Source: a bacterium
GTDB lineage: Bacteria > Auribacterota > UBA3054 > B51-G9
Direction: 5' to 3'
Length of the DNA stretch: 5,380 bases
Assembly: GCA_029933535.1 (NCBI GenBank)
Contig: JAOZNZ010000255.1
Span: forward strand, 1 to 5,380
Under the pieces are notes generated by a model that saw nothing but the letters and a program-made list of their open reading frames with translations, ran no database searches and was not told where the DNA came from. How positions within the stretch are numbered: position 1 is the stretch's first letter; every line of letters begins with the position of its first letter. The position numbers were made by a program, and so were the translations under genes. Below are positions 1-5,210 of this stretch, one piece after another.

Positions 1-540
1 ATAAGGTGGAAGGGAAGGAACAAGCTTTTTATTATAGCATTAGGAACGATGATGATACCGTTTCCGGTAGTTATGGTACCGTTATACTGTATGTTCAGGT
101 CGTTTGGAATGATAGGGACAATGCAGCCGTTATGGGTAGGATCGTTTTTTGCTGGTGCTTTTAACGTGTTTCTTTTGCGGCAGTTTTTCATGACATTGCC
201 GATAGATATTTCAGAAGCGGCTAAAATTGACGGATGCAGTGAGTTCATGATTTTCTTAAAAATCATACTTCCGATATCCAAGCCTGCATTGATGGTTGTT
301 GGACTATTTCAATTCATGGCGACCTGGAATGATTTTTTAGGTCCGTTAATATATTTAACCGACCAGAAAGATTTCACGCTTGCGCTTGGTTTACAATCAT
401 TTCAAAGCCAGCATGGGGGAACAGAATGGCATTATCTTATGGCGGCAAGTATATTGATAATATTTCCTGTAATAATGCTGTTTTTCTTCACACAAAAAAC
501 TTTTGTTGAAGGTATATCAATGACAGGAACGAAAGGGTGA
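1..540 (+). CDS. Carbohydrate ABC transporter permease, MalG type (5' end missing)
   Basis: Inner-membrane permease of a binding-protein-dependent sugar importer (MalG/CUT1-like), which forms half of the translocation channel and docks on the ATPase. The reading frame is open from base 1, so the gene starts outside the window; 179 codons remain before TGA at 538-540. Full members are usually about 270-300 residues, so roughly the N-terminal third is missing. The visible part has hydrophobic spans near residues 9-29, 42-64, 91-108 and 144-164. The EAA loop that contacts the ATPase starts at about residue 72 (EAAKIDGCSEF, ending in ILP), followed by the typical ATWNDFLGPLIYL stretch and a C-terminal EGI..TGTKG ending, normal for the family. 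The internal ATG pair at 49 is not the start, because family-typical sequence (RWKGRN) precedes it. The partner permease and binding protein are presumably upstream. Substrate cannot be told from the permease. Family assignment is very secure. Confidence 0.95.
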   Translation: MRWKGRNKLFIIALGTMMIPFPVVMVPLYCMFRSFGMIGTMQPLWVGSFFAGAFNVFLLRQFFMTLPIDISEAAKIDGCSEFMIFLKIILPISKPALMVVGLFQFMATWNDFLGPLIYLTDQKDFTLALGLQSFQSQHGGTEWHYLMAASILIIFPVIMLFFFTQKTFVEGISMTGTKG

Positions 541-552
541 AGGTAGAAGTCG

Positions 553-573
553 GGTGTCAGGTGTCAGGTGTCA
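553..573 (+). repeat. Heptamer tandem repeat GGTGTCA x3
   Basis: Three perfect head-to-tail copies of GGTGTCA start 13 bases after the permease stop, and a fourth isolated copy sits at 627-633. Short heptamer tandems of this kind occur in intergenic DNA of some bacteria (the STRR repeats of cyanobacteria are the classic example). No function is implied. Confidence 0.9.
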
Positions 574-582
574 GAGATAACA

Positions 583-622
583 CACCCCGTCGCTTCGCGC
601 CACCCCTCTCTAGAGGGGAATT
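583..622. repeat. Double-hairpin CACCCC element, copy A
   Basis: The element starts with CACCCC, then has a small GC hairpin (CGC-TTC-GCG, 591-599), then a strong stem CCCCTCT/AGAGGGG (603-609 with 612-618), and ends in AATT. The layout matches the second element at 727-770, although loop and inner stem differ. Lying 43 bases after the permease stop, it could help end transcription, but no U-tract follows the stem, so it is not a standard intrinsic terminator. Confidence 0.7.
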
Positions 623-649
623 AACAGGTGTCAGGGGGAAGGTGTAAGC

Positions 650-686
650 CGCGCTCTTGACCGGCGTATGCCTGGTTCCAAGCGCG
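650..686. repeat. Imperfect GC-rich hairpin
   Basis: The outer stem CGCGCT (650-655) pairs with AGCGCG (681-686). Inside, ACC (660-662) can pair with GGT (674-676), and GGC (663-665) pairs with GCC (670-672) around a GTAT loop. A few bases are bulged. The stem is more GC-rich than its surroundings. It has no U-tract and no recognisable RNA family; a dispersed repeat is the most likely reading. Confidence 0.6.
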
Positions 687-690
687 AGCA

Positions 691-711
691 GTTAATAGTT
701 AATAGTTAATA
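691..711 (+). repeat. Heptamer tandem repeat GTTAATA x3
   Basis: Three perfect copies of GTTAATA stand head to tail, starting 5 bases after the 650-686 hairpin. It has the same unit length (7 bp) and copy number (3) as the GGTGTCA tandem at 553-573, but an unrelated sequence. Confidence 0.9.
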
Positions 712-726
712 GGAAGATTTAAGAAC

Positions 727-770
727 CACCCCGCCCTGTCGGGCACCCCTCCTAAAACAGGAGGGGATTT
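727..770. repeat. Double-hairpin CACCCC element, copy B
   Basis: CACCCC is followed by a hairpin GCCC-TGTC-GGGC (733-744) and then a perfect 8-bp stem CCCCTCCT/AGGAGGGG (746-753 with 759-766) around the loop AAAAC, ending in ATTT. It is a diverged second copy of the element at 583-622: box, small hairpin, large hairpin, AT tail in the same order. The stem bases differ yet pairing is kept. The short ATTT tail is too weak to call it a terminator with confidence. Confidence 0.75.
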
Positions 771-777
771 AAGAAAC

Positions 778-859
778 GGACGAAACGGACAAAACGGACC
801 GAATGGACCGAATGGACTGAATGGACCGAATGGACTGAATGGACCGAAGTGGACAAAAC
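778..859. repeat. 9-bp tandem array, about nine units
   Basis: The units are variants of GGACYGAAT: GGACGAAAC, GGACAAAAC, GGACCGAAT twice, GGACTGAAT, GGACCGAAT, GGACTGAAT, a 10-bp GGACCGAAGT, then GGACAAAAC. GGAC is constant in all nine units. Because the period is a multiple of three, the array keeps frames open and makes a spurious Gly-Pro-Phe-rich peptide on the - strand; I do not regard that as a gene. Confidence 0.9.
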
Positions 860-926
860 CACCACGACAGATTTTTAACAGTGCGCGTTCATCAATTTTA
901 AAATACAAATAAAATCTTCTTTCTTT

Positions 927-965
927 ATCATTTTGACCTACATCATTTTGACTTAAATAATTTTG
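927..965 (+). repeat. 15-bp-phased ATCATTTTG repeat, three units
   Basis: ATCATTTTGAC occurs at 927-937 and again at 942-952, and the variant ATAATTTTG at 957-965, so three units start exactly 15 bases apart. The same core with the same 15-base phase recurs in the spacer at 3695-3742. The repeat therefore lies both downstream and upstream of the GH3 gene. Role unknown. Confidence 0.75.
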
Positions 966-985
966 TTTAAATTCAATTTATAGTA

Positions 986-1007
986 ATCAAAGCATCCCTG
1001 CTTTGAT
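986..1007 (-). terminator. Perfect 9-bp stem-loop, possible GH3 terminator
   Basis: ATCAAAGCA (986-994) and TGCTTTGAT (999-1007) pair perfectly around a TCCC loop. The hairpin lies about 97 bases beyond the GH3 stop and is the last strong structure before the AT-rich repeat. On the - strand the stem is followed by TACTATAAATTG, which is AT-rich but not a proper U-tract, so the terminator role is only a possibility. Confidence 0.35.
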
Positions 1008-1089
1008 CCGTTTGCAGATCATTATTGCTTTGTTTAGGTTAACGTGTCGGCCAAATCGCTTGATGCACATTAATTGTCGATGGTTACTT

Positions 1090-1108
1090 TGTAAGCTGGA
1101 AGCTTACA
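1090..1108 (-). other. Stem-loop spanning the GH3 stop codon
   Basis: TGTAAGCT (1090-1097) pairs perfectly with AGCTTACA (1101-1108) around a 3-base loop. The TAA stop of the GH3 gene (1104-1106) lies inside the stem. There is no U-tract on either side. It may protect the 3' end of the mRNA or be a repeat fragment. Confidence 0.5.
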
Positions 1109-3614
1109 TTACTTTATTATATTCAATTGTACTTTCTAATTTTATGTCTCTTGAGGATGATCCGATCATTATTTTGAACTTACCGTCTTCGGCGGTCCAG
1201 GATTTGGTTTTAGGGTTCCAAAAGGCCAGGTCTTTCCAATTCAACTTCAACTCGACTTTTTTAGTTTCACCCGGTTTAAGAAAGACTTTTTTGAATCCTT
1301 TCAGCTCTTTTACAGGTCGGTTTACTGAGGATTTAACATCGTGAACATATAGCTGAGCGATTTCGGCTGATGATTTTTTGCCTGTATTTTTCAAAGAGAA
1401 ACTAACAGTTATTGGTTTTTTCTTACTCATATTATTCGACGACAATTTCAAGTTTTCATATTTAAAAGTTGAATATGAAAGACCGAATCCAAACGGATAT
1501 AACGGTTCAATATTTTTTGTGTCATACCAGCGATAACCCACTAAAATACCTTCTTTGTATTTTAATTTGTATGTGTCTTTGTATTTTCCGCTTTCTCTCT
1601 TCTCAATTTTTTTTGGCTTATAGTCCGCGCCGGGTGAATCAGCAAATTCCTTTTCAATTGTTATAGGGAGTTTACCTGAAGGGTTGACCCGTCCAACCAG
1701 TATATCGACAATAGCTTTCCCCTGACACTGCCCGCCGTACCACGCGTAAAGGAGTGAGTTAACTTTATCAGCCCAATTGACCATACGTTGACCTGAACCG
1801 AACATAGCGACAACCACATTATTAGGATTAAGTCTAGCGACTTTTTTTGCGATTTTGGCATGCTGAGTATTGCATTCGAAATCAGTATCTCTGCCTTCGC
1901 TATGTTCTGAGTGCATAGCAACAACAACAGCGTCGGCATTTTTAATTTCTTTATCGGAGGCAGTTTTTTTATAAGTCAGTTTATTGCCGAATTCTTTTTT
2001 CATTGCGTCAAGAAGAGTAACATTGTCATAACCTTTTACCGCGCCTGACCCGCCTCCATAAGCGATATGTTCAGCGGCCTCACCGATCAGCAGGATATTT
2101 TTAATTTTATTTTTTTTGAGCGGGAGGAATTTATTTTCATTACGCAAAAGGACAATACCTTCATGAGCGGTTTTGAGTGCTATTTTTTCATGTTCGGGAT
2201 AATTATTCAGCAGGGCTTTATTTTGGTGATCTTTATCATAGAGCCCCATTTTAAAGCATGCTGTAAGGGTGCTAAGCACCATTCTGTCGAGATTTTTTTC
2301 GTTAACGGTTCCTTTTTTGACTTCATCCTGCAGATTTTTCCATCCGGGCATAATCAAATCCAAACCTGAATTAAGTATTTTTTTTTGATTATAAACGGCA
2401 GTCCAGTCAGTCATTACCAAACCTTTAAAACCTAATTCGTCACGGAGCAGATCATTTATCACATATTTACTTTGGCCTGCCCATTCACCATTTACGAGGT
2501 TATAGCTGGTCATAACAGCTGCAGCGCCTGCATCAACGCCTGCTTTAAAAGCGGGCATATATATTTCGTGCAGTTCTCTTTCTTTAACAATAGAATCACT
2601 CCAATGTCTGTAATAATCAGTATTATTGCAGACAAAATGTTTAAGGGTAGCCATGACACCGCAGCTTTGAACACCTTTAACATACTTCTCGATCATACGT
2701 GATGCCAGCCATGGGTCTTCACCCATATATTCGAAATTTCTTCCGCATTCAGATATTCTGTAAATGTTCATTCCCGGGCCGAGAAGTACAGCAATATCTC
2801 CCGCGCTGCATTCTTCGCCAATAGCTTTAGCGTATTCGAATGAAAGTTCAGGATTCCATGTGGAAGCGAGAGTGAGAGTGCAAGGAAAAGCGACAGTTTT
2901 TCTCAAACCAGTGGGAGTATTTTCCTGCAGTCGAACGCCCTGGCTTGCGTCAGTCATGTAAAACGGTCTCATACCCAGTCGTTCGATGTATGGTATATAG
3001 AAGTCGCGAAAACCTGCGGCCATTTCCCCTTTTTCATCCAGAGTCATTTCTTTAAGCAAAAGTTTAGCTCTTTTTTCCGGTGGGAGATTTTTATTTGCGT
3101 AAGGTTTACCTGCGGGAAATTTTTTAAAGGGGAAATTATTTTCAAATTCGGCATTAAGGAATTTGCCGTTAACTTTAATTTCGTGAATTGAAAAGCCGAA
3201 TCGTGTGGCTCGTTTTTTACAATCGATTTTTATGTATCGAGCTTTTACCGGAGGGCTGATTTTAATATTTTGATTATGTACATTTTTCATTTTTGAAGAT
3301 TTATTGAAAACTGTATTCCAATTTTTTTCATCATTAGAAATGAGGACTTGATATTCTTTAGCCATAGCGTTTTCCCAGGCTATATGAATAGAAGAGATTT
3401 TCTTTTGTTTTTCGAGGTTGATTATTAACCATTGATCATCATTAAAACCAGATGACCATCTGGTATATGGATTACCGTCAATTGCGAAATAAGGTGAGAA
3501 AGTTGGACTTTGCAGACTGGACGCTTTAGCTTTCATATTAGCATATAGAGTAGTGGTTATAAATGTAAGATTCAAAAATAATATAGCAGGCAGAATTTTC
3601 ATTAAATGTTTCAT
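1104..3614 (-). CDS. Exported GH3 beta-glycosidase with N-terminal F5/8 type C domain
   Basis: Exo-acting retaining beta-glycosidase (beta-glucosidase or beta-xylosidase type) of 836 residues. Domains: signal peptide 1-25 (basic start, hydrophobic core, cut after LYA); F5/8 type C/discoidin-like sugar-binding domain about 27-150 (DGNPYTRWSS at 46-55); GH3 barrel about 180-455; GH3 C-terminal sandwich about 483-715; fibronectin III-like domain about 734-823. Visible active-site signs: TDASQGVR at 221-228, GRNFE..GEDP at 291-301, KHF at 325-327, and VMTDW with nucleophile Asp403. The acid/base Glu is probably in SEHSEGRD (569-576). I chose ATG 3614 over the upstream ATG at 3650 because it has AGAGG a few bases before it and begins the signal peptide directly. 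The protein acts outside the cytoplasm. GH30 lies 153 bases upstream in the same direction, probably the same pathway. Family is certain; substrate is not. Confidence 0.96.
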   Translation of the reverse strand: MKHLMKILPAILFLNLTFITTTLYANMKAKASSLQSPTFSPYFAIDGNPYTRWSSGFNDDQWLIINLEKQKKISSIHIAWENAMAKEYQVLISNDEKNWNTVFNKSSKMKNVHNQNIKISPPVKARYIKIDCKKRATRFGFSIHEIKVNGKFLNAEFENNFPFKKFPAGKPYANKNLPPEKRAKLLLKEMTLDEKGEMAAGFRDFYIPYIERLGMRPFYMTDASQGVRLQENTPTGLRKTVAFPCTLTLASTWNPELSFEYAKAIGEECSAGDIAVLLGPGMNIYRISECGRNFEYMGEDPWLASRMIEKYVKGVQSCGVMATLKHFVCNNTDYYRHWSDSIVKERELHEIYMPAFKAGVDAGAAAVMTSYNLVNGEWAGQSKYVINDLLRDELGFKGLVMTDWTAVYNQKKILNSGLDLIMPGWKNLQDEVKKGTVNEKNLDRMVLSTLTACFKMGLYDKDHQNKALLNNYPEHEKIALKTAHEGIVLLRNENKFLPLKKNKIKNILLIGEAAEHIAYGGGSGAVKGYDNVTLLDAMKKEFGNKLTYKKTASDKEIKNADAVVVAMHSEHSEGRDTDFECNTQHAKIAKKVARLNPNNVVVAMFGSGQRMVNWADKVNSLLYAWYGGQCQGKAIVDILVGRVNPSGKLPITIEKEFADSPGADYKPKKIEKRESGKYKDTYKLKYKEGILVGYRWYDTKNIEPLYPFGFGLSYSTFKYENLKLSSNNMSKKKPITVSFSLKNTGKKSSAEIAQLYVHDVKSSVNRPVKELKGFKKVFLKPGETKKVELKLNWKDLAFWNPKTKSWTAEDGKFKIMIGSSSRDIKLESTIEYNKVM

Positions 3615-3618
3615 ATTT

Positions 3619-3623
3619 CCTCT
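3619..3623 (-). promoter_or_regulatory. Ribosome binding site for GH3
   Basis: On the - strand AGAGG (then AAAT and ATG) lies just upstream of the ATG at 3614. This supports the 836-residue start over the longer frame from 3650, for which I see no comparable site. Confidence 0.7.
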
Positions 3624-3636
3624 TTGTTCAAAATAA

Positions 3637-3762
3637 TAATACAAACACAATTTTTATTGGCAGAATAATTTAATTCTATTTTTCTTAATTTTAAATCATT
3701 TTGCTGTTCATTATTTTGCAGAATGATTGACAGCAGAATAATTTTTTAATACAAATACAATT
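3637..3762. repeat. 16-bp direct repeats bracketing the GH30-GH3 spacer
   Basis: TAATACAAACACAATT at 3637-3652 and TAATACAAATACAATT at 3747-3762 differ at one base. One copy lies just before the GH3 start and the other just after the GH30 stop, with the long hairpin between them. The sequence is AT-rich, which lowers its weight. Confidence 0.5.
3693..3744. repeat. Long imperfect hairpin of 15-bp-phased ATYATTTTGC units
   Basis: The outer arms 3694-3707 and 3730-3743 pair at 13 of 14 positions with one G-T wobble. The inner arms 3710-3717 and 3720-3727 pair along all 8 positions with two wobbles. The left arm is two direct units, ATCATTTTGC at 3695 and ATTATTTTGC at 3710; the right arm is two inverted units, GCAGAATGAT at 3718 and GCAGAATAAT at 3733. 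Within each arm the spacing is exactly 15. A further unit, GCAGAATAATT, is at 3660-3670. No U-tract follows on the - strand, so it is not a standard terminator. It could be an attenuating or mRNA-processing structure between GH30 and GH3, or a dispersed repeat. Confidence 0.75.
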
Positions 3763-3767
3763 CTATT

Positions 3768-5138
3768 TTATTTATTAATAATTTCCTCTTTTGATATGTG
3801 AAAAGTATTAATTGAGTGCGGGAGTGAATTTGCTTCGGCATGTTTTCCGTTGAGATTTAACACAAAATCAATATTTTCTTCTGTGCAGTTAAGCACAACA
3901 ACCGCGATAGAACCATCCGGATTTTGAAAAGCAGTTGTTTCCAGTTCCTCACAAACAGTATTGCAAACAATTCTTTTGGCGCCCGGTCTGATGAATCGCG
4001 CGAAATGGCCTATATAGAAGAAAGAGCTTTGATAGTGTAGTTCTCCTGTTTTTGTATTTGCGATAATTGGCGCGCTGCAAAAGTTGCCTACATGGTTTGG
4101 TCCACCGGTTTCATCGAGAATAATATTCCAATCCACCCATCCCACGCACCATTTATTAAGGTCATTAATGATGGAATGAGCATAACGTTCACCTGCATTC
4201 CACGATCCTGAATGAGTACCTCCTTCGACGCAGCCTTCAGTAAAGAGCAATTTTTTATCCGGGAACTCGTCATGGAGTTTTTGTAGGTTGTCGTAATTGC
4301 CGTTACAATACCAGTGAAATCCGGTGCCCCAGACATATTTTGAAGCTTCCGGGTCATCGTAAACGGTTTTTGCGCGTTCATACATGAGGTCTCTATTATG
4401 ATCCCATACGATAATTTTCACATTAGAGAGTTTGTTTTGATGCATTACCGGTCCTAAATAATCACGAACGAAGTCACGTTCTTCTTCCGCGGAATAAATA
4501 CAAGAGTCCCAGGATTGAACGGCCGCCGGTTCATTTTGCACGGTAATGCCCCAGATTGGAATATTTTCTTTTTCATATTCTTGTATGTAACGGGCATAAT
4601 ATTTTGCCCATGCATCACGATATTCCGGTTTAAGTTTACCGCCTTCATTCATTTTCCCGTTAGTTTTCATCCATGCGGGAGGGCTCCATGGGGAAGCAAA
4701 CAATTTGAATCCGGTTTCACTAGTTAACATTGCGGCTTTTATTAATGGAATCAATGCCCGGCGATCACGTTCGATTGAAAAATGTTCCAGATTAACATCT
4801 CCATCTATTTCGGTATAGGCATAATTTCCGAGAGAAAAGTCACAACTGTTTATGTGCGTACGGCAGATGGAATACCCGTGTCCGATTTTGACGTTAAAAT
4901 AAGCGTTAAGGATTTCGTTTTGAATTTGAGCGGGCATTTTGTAAAAAGTAGAAGCAGCAGCTTCAGTAAACGCACCACCGAATCCTTCGATAATTTGAAA
5001 AGTTTTTTGGACATCTAATATTATTTCAGGGAGGTTATTTTTGTAGTTATCTGAAAAAGCGATTGATTTCAGCTCGCTGATTTTAAGTTGAGTTTCTTTT
5101 GCGGTACAAAAATGCCGAATGTTTTGTTTTTTATTCAT
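3768..5138 (-). CDS. GH30 family beta-glycosidase (glucosylceramidase-like), cytoplasmic
   Basis: Retaining beta-glycosidase of 456 residues, a usual length for a GH30 protein without extra modules. The barrel spans about 45-375 and the C-terminal beta-sandwich about 378-450. Visible signs: IEGFGGAFTEAAA (50-62), FASPWSPPAWMKTNG (147-161), acid/base Glu203 in VQNEPAA, nucleophile Glu301 in LFTEGC, and WVDWNIILDETGGPNHVGN (334-352). The family includes glucosylceramidase, beta-glucosidase, beta-1,6-glucanase and beta-xylosidase activities, and the sequence does not decide among them. The N-terminus (MNKKQN) is hydrophilic and there are 11 cysteines, so it is probably cytoplasmic, unlike the exported GH3 downstream. 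The only reasonable start is ATG 5138, but AACAAATCTCTT before it contains no Shine-Dalgarno. GH30 stop to GH3 start is 153 bases, so co-transcription is possible but not tight. Family is secure. Confidence 0.96.
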   Translation of the reverse strand: MNKKQNIRHFCTAKETQLKISELKSIAFSDNYKNNLPEIILDVQKTFQIIEGFGGAFTEAAASTFYKMPAQIQNEILNAYFNVKIGHGYSICRTHINSCDFSLGNYAYTEIDGDVNLEHFSIERDRRALIPLIKAAMLTSETGFKLFASPWSPPAWMKTNGKMNEGGKLKPEYRDAWAKYYARYIQEYEKENIPIWGITVQNEPAAVQSWDSCIYSAEEERDFVRDYLGPVMHQNKLSNVKIIVWDHNRDLMYERAKTVYDDPEASKYVWGTGFHWYCNGNYDNLQKLHDEFPDKKLLFTEGCVEGGTHSGSWNAGERYAHSIINDLNKWCVGWVDWNIILDETGGPNHVGNFCSAPIIANTKTGELHYQSSFFYIGHFARFIRPGAKRIVCNTVCEELETTAFQNPDGSIAVVVLNCTEENIDFVLNLNGKHAEANSLPHSINTFHISKEEIINK

Positions 5139-5161
5139 AAGAGATTTGTTATTATTATTGC

Positions 5162-5183
5162 CACGAAGACACTAAGACACTAA
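5162..5183. repeat. Octamer tandem repeat GACACTAA x2 plus partial unit
   Basis: CACGAA at 5162-5167 is followed by GACACTAA at 5168-5175 and again at 5176-5183. From memory, similar text of the form CCACGAAGACAC... occurs in intergenic DNA of many uncultured bacteria; I cannot verify that here. It lies only 24 bases upstream of the GH30 ATG, so it is probably in or near its leader. Confidence 0.75.
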
Positions 5184-5210
5184 ATTTTTTATACAATACG
5201 ATTTATATTT

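Larger units (their letters stand above)
541..1103. other. Gene-free convergent intergenic region rich in short repeats
   Basis: This 563-base strip lies between the 3' ends of two convergent units, the permease (+) and the GH3 gene (-). I find no credible coding sequence in it. The open frames that cross it are explained by tandem repeats or by antisense to GH3. It holds at least seven distinct short repeats or stem-loops, each listed separately. The stretch 1008-1089 has nothing I recognise. Confidence 0.85.

Noticed and set aside
49..51. ATG at 49 as the permease start
   Set aside because: The frame is open to base 1 and the residues before it match the family, so the gene is cut by the window edge.
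603..766. Intrinsic terminators of the permease operon at the CCCCTC stems
   Set aside because: Strong stems but no run of U after either on the + strand; kept as repeat elements only.
699..908. 69-residue - strand frame with a Gly-Pro-Phe repeat
   Set aside because: It is a by-product of the 9-bp tandem array and crosses the GTTAATA tandem and the CACCCC element; no ribosome site and no family resemblance.
1003..1344. 113-residue + strand frame overlapping the GH3 3' end, and the other frames inside GH3 and GH30
   Set aside because: They are antisense or out-of-frame shadows of well-supported genes and show no domain resemblance.
3615..3650. Upstream ATG at 3650 as the GH3 start
   Set aside because: It would put 12 residues (MCLYYYFEQRGN) before a good signal peptide, through the ribosome site of the ATG at 3614.
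3615..3660. Bacteroidetes-type -7/-33 promoter upstream of GH3
   Set aside because: TTTG and TATTTTG strings occur, but they do not fit the required spacing and sequence; AT-rich text gives such hits easily.
5150..5162. A further ATTATTATTGCC unit of the 15-bp repeat just upstream of GH30
   Set aside because: One base longer in the core and not in phase with a second unit, so it is not distinguishable from chance in AT-rich DNA.
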